Assembly (NCBI GenBank): GCA_021827805.1
Contig: JAKAUG010000141.1
Span: forward strand, 1-5,544
Length of the DNA stretch: 5,544 nt
Direction of reading: 5' to 3'
Source: Bacillota bacterium
Lineage (GTDB): Bacteria > Bacillota > Sulfobacillia > RBS10-35 > JAJYVN01
The notes beneath the pieces are model-generated. The model was not told the origin of the DNA, did no database searches, and saw only the letters and a list, made by a program, of their open reading frames with translations. The position numbers and the translations under genes were made by a program. How positions within the stretch are numbered: position 1 is the first letter of the stretch; every line of letters starts with the position of its first letter. Positions 1-5,420 of this stretch are shown here, piece by piece.

Positions 1-1404
1 CGACGCCGGTGCCGCGCTCAGTCCCACCGAGGACCAGGGAAGCTCGGCCAGCACCGCCCAGCCGGAGAGCTTTCCGCCGGACTTTTGTTCGACGGCCTTG
101 AATTGGGTGTTGGACTTCCAGCTGAAATTGAATGGGCTGGCGCTGATGCCCGTACCGGAGGAGTTGTTCCAGCCGCCCAGCGGGTTGAACAGCACCTGAT
201 AGGTGTCCGGCATGCGTATGCTCGCGCGGTCGTTGGTCGGGGCCAGCCAGAACTCCATGTCGTCTCCGGTCCAGGTGGACGCCCCGGCCCCGGTGGCGGT
301 GGCGCTGATGGTGGGCGTCTGGATCTGGGCGCAATAGATGAGGTCCGAGGCCGTGGCGGCGACCCAGAAGGTGGTGGCCTCCGTGTAGCCGCCAGCGGTC
401 ACCTTGGTGGCGAAGCTGCCCTTGCCGCCCGAGGGCAGGCCGAGCGCGCTGCAATCCCCATTGAACGACGAGATGGTGGGGGTGGTGCTGACGGTTGCCA
501 GGGTCAGAACCGGGACACCAGGAGCGACTGTCGTTGCCTCGGACGCCGACGCGGTTGTGGTCGTTGTGGTGGCCGTTGTGGCAGCGGGCGCCTTGCCCGA
601 CAGGGGCTTCGCCGCCGACTGTCCTGGGGGCGCGCTCAGCGAGGGGGTGCTGGGGACGGCCTTGGTCACAAGCCAGGCGCGCGCAAAGGCCACGGCACCC
701 TGCTTGAGGGGTGGCTGCAAGTCCACGCGGAAGTCCGCGCTGCCGTTCTCCTTGCCGATCCCGTTGCCGCCACTCTGAAAGGCAATGCCCGAGAAGTTGA
801 ACGAAACGGTGTACCACTTATCCGTCCCGGTGCTGAGGTAGGCCTCCGGCGCGGCGTCATAGGCTCCATTCACGGGGCCGGATGGATTGTTGCCGCTGAA
901 GTCGGCGGAGAAGACCTGCCCCGCCAGGGCGTCGTACACCTCCATGCAGAGTTCCACGTTCTGCACGCTCGCCGGGACGGCGCCGTTCGCCGAGAAGTAG
1001 AGCTCACCCCAGTTGAACGGGCCGTTGGTGCCCTTGCCCGCCAGTGGCTCCACTGCGGTCTGGCCGTCAATGGGGGTGATGGTGAAGGGCCCATCGGAGC
1101 CCGCGGCGTCCTCATTGATGATCTGCAGGCCCGCGTAGGAACTATCCACGGTCGGCTTGCCCGGATTGTTCAGCACGACCGTCAGCTTGGGATCGGTGGG
1201 CGCCGTGGAGCAGAGATTGCTGGCACCCGGCGCCAGGGGTGCCAGGGACGAGGCGGAACTGGTGGTACCTGATGTCCCGGGGCTACCCCTGGCACCCGAA
1301 GTGGTGGCGGTCCGTGCCGGTTGCGCCGCCCCTCCGCACGCGGTCAGCATTGCCGCCGTCAGGAGCCCACCCGCGAGACCGAGCCACGTCCGCTTCGCTC
1401 GCAC
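1..1404 (-). CDS. Secreted lipoprotein with two carbohydrate-binding-like beta-sandwich modules (C-terminally cut by window edge)
   Basis: The frame is open for 468 codons and leaves the window without a stop. The start is GTG at 1404-1402: an in-frame TGA lies five codons upstream (1419-1417), and AGGAGA sits 7 nt before the GTG. Residues 1-23 form a lipoprotein signal: RAKR, a hydrophobic stretch, then the lipobox LTAC with Cys23, so the mature protein should be lipid-anchored outside the membrane. A low-complexity Ser/Thr/Gly/Ala stretch follows to about residue 65. Residues about 70-248 look like a jelly-roll module (a YDA...YLSTGTDKWYTVSFNF pattern and a DFRVDL strand). Residues about 249-305 are a Thr/Ala/Ser/Pro linker with a run of six Thr. 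From about 310 onward a second module contains DDMEFWLAP, a GGW turn and GWAVLAELPW, resembling CBM9-like/DOMON-type domains. Polysaccharide or glycan binding is inferred from fold-like patterns only. No catalytic motif is visible in the part present. It is divergent from the aroF operon and not obviously linked to it. Confidence 0.85.
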   Translation of the reverse strand, partial: MRAKRTWLGLAGGLLTAAMLTACGGAAQPARTATTSGARGSPGTSGTTSSASSLAPLAPGASNLCSTAPTDPKLTVVLNNPGKPTVDSSYAGLQIINEDAAGSDGPFTITPIDGQTAVEPLAGKGTNGPFNWGELYFSANGAVPASVQNVELCMEVYDALAGQVFSADFSGNNPSGPVNGAYDAAPEAYLSTGTDKWYTVSFNFSGIAFQSGGNGIGKENGSADFRVDLQPPLKQGAVAFARAWLVTKAVPSTPSLSAPPGQSAAKPLSGKAPAATTATTTTTTASASEATTVAPGVPVLTLATVSTTPTISSFNGDCSALGLPSGGKGSFATKVTAGGYTEATTFWVAATASDLIYCAQIQTPTISATATGAGASTWTGDDMEFWLAPTNDRASIRMPDTYQVLFNPLGGWNNSSGTGISASPFNFSWKSNTQFKAVEQKSGGKLSGWAVLAELPWSSVGLSAAPAS

Positions 1405-1472
1405 TGCACATTCTCCTCACCGCGGGGCGTTCGCACCCAATCGCAGTAGCGCGGCGCGAGGCTTTCTTCGTA

Positions 1473-1524
1473 CCTTTCGGGGGGTCTCCTGCCGTGTTCC
1501 GCATGGTTGAGACCCTCCGAAGGG
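1473..1524 (+). repeat. Long imperfect inverted repeat; 21-bp hairpin, better paired as plus-strand RNA
   Basis: Arms 1473-1488 and 1509-1524 pair over 16 bp, and an inner helix 1492-1496/1502-1506 adds 5 bp around the loop TTCCG. As plus-strand RNA all 21 positions pair, three of them as G-U (1481/1516, 1475/1522, 1494/1504). As minus-strand RNA these three become A-C mismatches. This asymmetry suggests a plus-strand transcript, although the element lies 70-120 nt upstream of the minus-strand lipoprotein gene, in its probable 5' region. No T-run follows, so it is not a standard terminator. Function unknown. Confidence 0.6.
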
Positions 1525-1694
1525 GCGGGACGAAGCCCAGCGCTTTTGTGGTGTGGCCTACCATCTCCGGCTCATCCGGCTGTGCGTGGCTCGAGAGAGA
1601 ACGGTCTGGCCAGCCGTGCGCGGTTGGCGGCGGCGCGGGTGCCCCGCCCCCGCTTCGCTCCTCAGTGGGTGGGGGTGTGGCGGCGAGGCGCGAC

Positions 1695-1844
1695 ACCGGG
1701 CGTGACCCGGTAATCGCCCTGGCCGGGTGTGCGAGCCGCCCGGCCCGCGGCTGTGCAGCCGCTGCTGGTGGCGCCACCGCCGCTGCGCCTTCGCCGGGCC
1801 AAACACCGCCTGTACAGCCGAGCGCAGAATGAGGTGAGCACCTC
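1695..1844. repeat. Series of short perfect inverted repeats
   Basis: Visible perfect dyads are: 1695-1700/1706-1711 (ACCGGG/CCCGGT, 5-nt loop), 1721-1727/1739-1745 (GGCCGGG/CCCGGCC, 11-nt loop), 1747-1752/1757-1762 (GCGGCT/AGCCGC, loop GTGC), the 12-bp palindrome 1767-1778 (GGTGGCGCCACC), and 1831-1836/1839-1844 (GAGGTG/CACCTC, 2-nt centre). High G+C raises the chance rate of such dyads, so only the density and the order are notable. They could be operators, a structured RNA or chance. Confidence 0.35.
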
Positions 1845-1898
1845 GATCGTGGGCGGCGAGCGCAGGCGCGACATCTTCGGCACGCAGGCGCATCAGCC

Positions 1899-1938
1899 GA
1901 TCCCGCCGCTCCACGGGCACGATGGCGACGGCGGGATC
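1899..1938. repeat. 10-bp perfect inverted repeat with 20-nt spacer
   Basis: GATCCCGCCG at 1899-1908 is exactly complementary to CGGCGGGATC at 1929-1938; pairing stops at both outer flanks. It lies in the protein-like part of the doubtful minus-strand frame that starts at 1953. It is not flanked by a T-run or a recognisable transposase. It could be the stem of a structured RNA or a protein-binding site. Confidence 0.45.
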
Positions 1939-2123
1939 CGCGAGGAGCCGCATGCGCTTGGGCGGTGACCGTTGAGCCCAGGCACCAGCCCACCGCCGTT
2001 ACCGGCACCACGGATCAGCCGTTGCGGGGAAGATCCCTGCTCAACAGTTGGAATCGTGTGGGTCTCGCCGCCCTGAGCGGGCTGTGCCATCGCGCGCGCT
2101 CGGCCGAGGCTGGCCGGTCGCGA

Positions 2124-2142
2124 CCTGTCCGTTGACGACAGG
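2124..2142. promoter_or_regulatory. Candidate operator: 19-bp dyad spanning the -35 box
   Basis: CCTGTC (2124-2129) and GACAGG (2137-2142) form a perfect 6-bp dyad with a 7-nt centre that contains most of the -35 hexamer TTGACG. ACCTGT also recurs as a direct copy at 2152-2157, overlapping the -10 region. The position is where a repressor would block RNA polymerase. No regulator gene is present in the window, so the binding protein is unknown and the site is inferred from symmetry and position alone. Confidence 0.35.
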
Positions 2143-2162
2143 CGGCACGAAACCTGTATACT
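2132..2162 (+). promoter_or_regulatory. Sigma70-like promoter of the aroF-tyrA operon
   Basis: The -35 box is TTGACG (2132-2137). The -10 region reads TGTATACT (2155-2162): TATACT matches the consensus at five of six positions with a 19-bp spacer, while TGTATA would give a 17-bp spacer. Transcription would start near 2168-2171, just upstream of T-box stem I. It is the only AT-rich promoter-like stretch in the region. Confidence 0.7.
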
Positions 2163-2387
2163 GTGTCCCAAGGCGCCCAGGATGGGGCAGAGTAGTGCGC
2201 GGACGACCTCCAGAGAGCCGGGTGGGGTGGGAACCCGGCGGTGCGCGCGTACGAATACACCCCTGAGGCCCCCTCCGGAACATGGCCCCTATGGCCGCCA
2301 GTAGGGAGGGACGGATCCCCCCGTTACGGGGACCCCGGCGAGCGTCCGGGGGAGAGATGACCGCGCGCCACCTGCGTGCGGTCGACT

Positions 2388-2416
2388 AGGGTGGTACCGC
2401 GGAGACCTCCGCCCCT
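2388..2416 (+). promoter_or_regulatory. T-box antiterminator helix with tRNA acceptor-end bulge
   Basis: AGGG (2388-2391) pairs with CCCT (2413-2416), and GCGG (2399-2402) pairs with CCGC (2409-2412), leaving the canonical 7-nt bulge TGGTACC (2392-2398). The bulge bases UGGU would pair with the tRNA 3' end ACCA; the variable fourth base U2395 fits discriminator base A73, which bacterial tRNA-Tyr normally carries. This helix is mutually exclusive with the terminator that starts at 2404. Confidence 0.92.
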
Positions 2417-2445
2417 ACACGGGGAGTGGGAGGTCCCTTTTTTTT
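2404..2445 (+). terminator. Intrinsic terminator of the T-box leader
   Basis: GACCTCC (2404-2410) pairs with GGAGGTC (2429-2435), the inner stem CCCC/GGGG (2412-2415/2421-2424) closes on TACAC, and eight T follow at 2438-2445. Its 5' arm shares bases with the antiterminator, giving the expected switch. The T-run ends only about 11 nt before the Shine-Dalgarno region of aroF. Confidence 0.93.
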
Positions 2446-2475
2446 CGGCGGCAGTGGAGAGGGAGGGTGGCTACC

Positions 2476-3489
2476 GTGATCGTGGTCATGCGCGCAGGCG
2501 CCACGGAGGATCAGATCGCGCGTGTGTCCCAGAGGTTGCGCGACCTGGGGTTTGGCGTCCACCTGAGCCGTGGCGCCGAGCGCACGGTGATCGGGGCCAT
2601 CGGAGACAAGGCGGTGCTGACGGGCGTGGATCTGGAGGCGATGCAGGGGGTGGAGCGGGTGGTGCCCATCCGCCAGCCGTTCAAGCTGGTCAGCCGCGAG
2701 TTCCGCACCGAGGCGACGGTCGTGGACGTGGGCGGGGTGTTGGTGGGTGGCCCCCAGATCGTGGTGATGGCGGGGCCGTGCTCCATCGAGTCCTACGAGC
2801 AGCTGCTCGAGACGGCGCGCGCTGTTCAGGCCGCGGGCGCACGCATCCTGCGCGGCGGTGCCTACAAGCCCCGCACCTCGCCCTACGGCTTTCGGGGCCT
2901 GGGGGAGGAGGGCCTGCGCCTTCTGGCCGCCGTACGCCAGCAGACCGGGATGCCGGTCATCACTGAGGTCATGCGTCCGGATCAGGTGGAACTGGTGGCA
3001 TCCTACGCCGACTGCCTGCAGATCGGCACGCGCAACATGCAGAACTTCGAACTGCTGCGCGAAGCGGCCCAGAGCACCAAACCCGTGATGCTCAAGCGGG
3101 GGATGTCCGCCCTGGTGCAGGAGTGGCTGATGGCCGCCGAGTACCTGCTCGCGGGCGGAAACCACCAGGTGATCCTCTGCGAGCGCGGGATCCGCACCTT
3201 CGAGACCGGAACGCGGTTCACGATGGACCTCAACGCCGTTCCCCTGGCCAAGGAGCTCAGCCACCTGCCGGTGGTGGTCGATCCGAGCCACGGGACCGGC
3301 AAGGCGTCTCTGGTGGCCCCCCTCGCCCGGGCAGGCATCGCGGTGGGTGCCGACGGCCTGATCGTCGAAGCGCACCCCGACCCGGCCGAGGCGCTCTCGG
3401 ACGCCGCACAGACCCTCTCTCTGGAGGAGTTCGCCGCCATGATGCATCAGGTGCGCAGCATCGCCGAGGCGGTGGGTCGCTCCGCGTAG
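2476..3489 (+). CDS. aroF: 3-deoxy-D-arabino-heptulosonate 7-phosphate (DAHP) synthase, Tyr-regulated FL-domain type
   Basis: This enzyme condenses phosphoenolpyruvate and erythrose 4-phosphate to DAHP, the first step of the cytoplasmic shikimate pathway. The 337-residue product matches the Thermotoga maritima type: an N-terminal ferredoxin-like regulatory domain (about 1-66), then a (beta/alpha)8 barrel. Catalytic motifs are intact: GPCSIE (100-105), KPRTSPY (131-137), GTRNMQNF, LKRG (206-209), CERGIRTFE (from 235) and DPSHG (269-273). The metal ligands fall at Cys102, His272, Glu298 and Asp309, the same numbers I recall for T. maritima. His29 and Ser31 in the regulatory domain match that enzyme's Tyr-binding residues. 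I chose GTG 2476 because GGAGGG lies 8 nt upstream and the protein then begins MIVV like the homologue. An in-frame GTG at 2467 would add three residues but overlaps the ribosome binding site. It is the first operon gene, 26 nt before tyrA, and lies behind the Tyr T-box. Confidence 0.96.
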   Translation: MIVVMRAGATEDQIARVSQRLRDLGFGVHLSRGAERTVIGAIGDKAVLTGVDLEAMQGVERVVPIRQPFKLVSREFRTEATVVDVGGVLVGGPQIVVMAGPCSIESYEQLLETARAVQAAGARILRGGAYKPRTSPYGFRGLGEEGLRLLAAVRQQTGMPVITEVMRPDQVELVASYADCLQIGTRNMQNFELLREAAQSTKPVMLKRGMSALVQEWLMAAEYLLAGGNHQVILCERGIRTFETGTRFTMDLNAVPLAKELSHLPVVVDPSHGTGKASLVAPLARAGIAVGADGLIVEAHPDPAEALSDAAQTLSLEEFAAMMHQVRSIAEAVGRSA

Positions 3490-3515
3490 GCCGGGCCCGC
3501 AGGGGGGGCGTTGGG

Positions 3516-4631
3516 GTGCAGACGCTGCGGAGAGCCGCCATCCTGGGGGTCGGGCTGATCGGAGGATCGCTCGGCTTGCGCTGGCGGCAGCAGGGGGTGG
3601 TTGATCGGGTTGTCGGTTTCGGTCGTACCCGCGCCCATCTGGAGCGGGCCGTCGAGTTGGGGGCGGTGGACGAGATTGCCGCCGATCTGCCAGAGGCTCT
3701 GCGCGGCGCCGACCTGGTTGTGCTGGCCGCCCCGGTGGGCACCTGCCTCCAGCTCGGCCCGCGGGTGGCCGCCCTCGCCGATCCGGCGTCCCTGATCACC
3801 GATGTCGGTTCCACCAAGAAGGCCCTGGCGCTGATCATGGCCGAGGCCCTCAAGGCCCGCGGCCAAGGGGCGCCCCATTTCATCGGGGGCCATCCCATGG
3901 CGGGAGCGGAGCGCGCCGGGGTGGAGGCCGCGGACCCCCTCCTCTTTGAGCAGGCGGTGTGGGCACTCTGCCCTGCGGCTGGCACCCCGGAGGACGTGCT
4001 CGGGCGCATGGTCGCTCTGGTCGAGGCCACAGGGGCGCACCCGCTGCTGCTGGACCCGGAGCAGCACGACCGCCGAGTCGCGGCCGTCAGCCACCTCCCG
4101 CAGCTGGCCGCCGTGGCTCTGGCCGAGGCCGCCGGGCTTGCTGCCCAGGAGGATCCGGAGCTGTTGGCCATGGCGGGCGGGGGCTTTCGCGACACCACAC
4201 GCATCGCGCAGAGTCCGGCCTCGATGTGGCTGGATGTGCTGGCCACCAACCGCGAGGCCGTGCTGGAGCAGATGGATGCACTGGCCGCCCTGCTGGATCA
4301 CATGCGCGCGGCGCTGGCTGACGAAGACCAGGATGCCATCCGGGAGCACTTCGCCCGGGCCGCGGCGGTGCGGCAGCGGGTCCCTGCCCGGCAGAAGGGT
4401 CTGCTGCCGCGCTACCATGACCTTGTGCTCTATGTTCCGGACCGCCCCGGGGTGATCGGGGCGCTCTGCCTGGCCCTGGGGGAGCGCCAGATCAACGTTC
4501 AGGACATCGAGATCCTGCGGCTGCGGGAGGGCGAGGGCGGAACCCTGCGTCTGGGGTTCGCCCGGGACGACCTGGCCCAGGCTGCCCTGGGCGTGCTGAC
4601 GGATCTGGGGTACCGCGCACAGCAGCGATAG
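3516..4631 (+). CDS. tyrA: Prephenate/arogenate dehydrogenase with C-terminal ACT domain
   Basis: TyrA oxidatively decarboxylates prephenate (to 4-hydroxyphenylpyruvate) or arogenate (to tyrosine) in the cytoplasm. The 371-residue product has a Rossmann domain opening with GVGLIGGSLG (11-20), TDVGSTK (95-101), the active-site GGHPMAGAE with His126, VSHLPQ (191-196) and GGGFRDTTRIA with Arg229. A C-terminal ACT domain begins near Tyr300 and includes DRPGVIG, fitting allosteric control by an aromatic amino acid. Length and order match Bacillus-type TyrA. The GTG start at 3516 follows AGGGGGGG (3501-3508) by 7 nt and gives a short lead into the Rossmann fold. Two residues are unusual: Gly36-Arg37 stand where NAD-specific enzymes carry Asp, and Gln196 replaces the second His of the common SHLPH motif. 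Cofactor and substrate choice are therefore uncertain. It lies 26 nt after aroF and 11 nt before the methyltransferase gene. Confidence 0.95.
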   Translation: MQTLRRAAILGVGLIGGSLGLRWRQQGVVDRVVGFGRTRAHLERAVELGAVDEIAADLPEALRGADLVVLAAPVGTCLQLGPRVAALADPASLITDVGSTKKALALIMAEALKARGQGAPHFIGGHPMAGAERAGVEAADPLLFEQAVWALCPAAGTPEDVLGRMVALVEATGAHPLLLDPEQHDRRVAAVSHLPQLAAVALAEAAGLAAQEDPELLAMAGGGFRDTTRIAQSPASMWLDVLATNREAVLEQMDALAALLDHMRAALADEDQDAIREHFARAAAVRQRVPARQKGLLPRYHDLVLYVPDRPGVIGALCLALGERQINVQDIEILRLREGEGGTLRLGFARDDLAQAALGVLTDLGYRAQQR

Positions 4632-4642
4632 GGGGCGAGCGG

Positions 4643-5392
4643 GTGGCGGGCATGTATGAGGAACTGGCAGAGATCTATGAGAGGGCGGGCTTCACCCGCT
4701 TCAGCCGGGAGATGGCGCCGCGCCTGCTGGCCCTGATCGGGCGGTTTGGCAACGGGGGGCGGCGCGTCTGCGACCTGGCCTGCGGCACTGGGGATGTGGC
4801 CGTCTTCCTGGCGCAGCACGGCATGGAGGTGACCGGGATCGACCTGTCGGCACGCATGTTGGCGCAGGCGCGTGGCAAGGGTCGGGCCGCGGGGGTCGAG
4901 GTGCAGTGGCTGCAGGCCGATGCCCGGGACTTCGTCCTCGGCCGGCCAGCGGATGCGGTGACCTGCGTGTACGACGCCCTGAACTACCTGCTCACGCCCC
5001 AGGAACTGGCCGCCGCTCTGCGCGCGGCGCACGACTGCCTGGTGCCCGGGGGCATCTTCGTCTTCGACATGAACACGCGCGCGGGCCTGGCGGAGGAGTG
5101 GGGCACGGGCGAGCGCATCGAAGAACCGGCCGAGGATCTCCTGGTGACCTGGCAGACCAGCTTTGACCACGAGACCGACGTCAACACCCTGATCCTCAAC
5201 GCCTTTGTGCAGGGGACAAGCGGGCTCTATCGCCGGATTCGGGAGGTCCACCGCGAGCGTGGGTACCCCGTGGCCCAGGTGCGGGGTCTGCTCGGGGAGG
5301 CCGGTTTCACGGTGGTGGCGCTGGGCGATCTGGACCTGGAGCCCCTGCGGGGAGACAGCGAGCGCTTCCTCTGCGTGGCGCGGCGGACCTGA
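4643..5392 (+). CDS. Class I SAM-dependent methyltransferase, substrate unknown
   Basis: The 249-residue product has the seven-stranded Rossmann-like methyltransferase core. Motif I is VCDLACGTGD (42-51). The acidic residue that binds the adenosyl ribose is Asp67 in GIDLS, motif II-like QADARDF has Asp93, and VYDALNYLL follows the fourth strand. LVPGGIFVFDMNT is the usual motif III. The C-terminal third carries a beta-rich segment (TWQTSFDHETDVNTL...) typical of small-molecule methyltransferases of the Methyltransf_25/11 type. It closes with an HRERGYP...LLGEAGF element. The start is taken as GTG 4643, 7 nt after AGGGGG (4630-4635); ATG 4652, three codons later, also suits the family's usual MYEEL opening. 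It starts 11 nt after tyrA and so probably shares its transcript and Tyr control. No substrate can be read from the sequence: a tyrosine-related or quinone-related role is only inferred from position. Confidence 0.9.
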   Translation: MAGMYEELAEIYERAGFTRFSREMAPRLLALIGRFGNGGRRVCDLACGTGDVAVFLAQHGMEVTGIDLSARMLAQARGKGRAAGVEVQWLQADARDFVLGRPADAVTCVYDALNYLLTPQELAAALRAAHDCLVPGGIFVFDMNTRAGLAEEWGTGERIEEPAEDLLVTWQTSFDHETDVNTLILNAFVQGTSGLYRRIREVHRERGYPVAQVRGLLGEAGFTVVALGDLDLEPLRGDSERFLCVARRT

Positions 5393-5420
5393 GAAGCCGG
5401 AACCACGTGGGACGCGTTGA

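Larger units (their letters stand above)
1405..2123. other. Gene-poor divergent spacer with inverted repeats
   Basis: About 720 bases separate the lipoprotein start from the aroF promoter region. No reading frame here has both a plausible ribosome binding site and protein-like composition throughout. The best is a minus-strand frame starting at 1953 whose first ~55 residues (about 1953-1790) look protein-like before it becomes Arg/His/Pro-rich out-of-frame-looking sequence. It has no Shine-Dalgarno sequence and I do not recognise it. I found no tRNA T-loop signature and no recognisable tmRNA, RNase P or SRP signature. The stretch is rich in inverted repeats, listed separately. The lipoprotein promoter should lie at its left end on the minus strand, but no convincing -35/-10 pair is visible. 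Confidence 0.6.
2169..2445 (+). promoter_or_regulatory. T-box riboswitch, tyrosine-specific (UAC specifier), transcriptional
   Basis: This leader senses the ratio of uncharged to charged tRNA and lets transcription continue into aroF when uncharged tRNA is bound. Stem I runs from 2184-2188 (GGGGC) to 2268-2272 (GCCCC). It has the K-turn/loop E sequences (AGTA at 2191-2194, CTGAG at 2263-2267), a helix 2195-2201/2244-2250, the distal AGAGAG motif (2212-2217) and an apical hairpin 2217-2223/2233-2239. The specifier-loop context GAA-UAC-A places the specifier at 2256-2258; UAC is a Tyr codon and is followed by the usual purine. A stem II-like region contains GGACG/CGTCC (2309-2313/2343-2347) around hairpin 2319-2323/2327-2331. 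Stem III is 2359-2364/2378-2383. The T-box sequence AGGGTGGTACCGCGG follows at 2388-2402. The leader end (about 2169) is inferred from the promoter. Confidence 0.95.

Noticed and set aside
85..1272. 395-codon open frame on the plus strand
   Set aside because: It is antisense to the lipoprotein frame, which has an SD, a lipobox signal peptide and domain-like sequence. The plus frame is Gly/Arg-rich without motifs, a usual artefact of high G+C.
1461..1495. Minus-strand CAGGAGACC resembles the cobalamin riboswitch B12 box, and CGAAAGG...GAAAGCC nearby recalls the cyclic-di-GMP (GEMM) core
   Set aside because: The rest of either riboswitch is missing: there is no GGTG/ATTCC region of the cobalamin type, and no tetraloop receptor or intact ACGCAAAGCC of the GEMM type. 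The B12-box-like piece is one arm of the 1473-1524 hairpin.
1283..2011. 242-codon minus-strand frame through the spacer into the lipoprotein gene
   Set aside because: It overlaps the lipoprotein signal peptide in another frame, lacks an SD and consists of low-complexity Arg/Ala/Pro sequence.
2467..2475. GTG at 2467 as the aroF start
   Set aside because: It abuts the Shine-Dalgarno GGAGGG with no spacing. Starting at 2476 gives an 8-nt spacing and brings the metal ligands and Tyr-site residues onto the T. maritima numbering.
2386..3447. 353-codon minus-strand frame opposite aroF
   Set aside because: aroF on the plus strand has complete catalytic motifs; the antisense frame is His/Arg-rich and runs through the T-box region.
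3447..4418. Long minus-strand frames opposite tyrA (also 3257-4249)
   Set aside because: They are mirror frames of the conserved TyrA coding sequence, without motifs or ribosome binding sites.
4499..5251. 250-codon minus-strand frame opposite the methyltransferase
   Set aside because: The plus-strand frame has full SAM-binding motifs. The antisense frame spans the tyrA/methyltransferase junction and has no recognisable domain.
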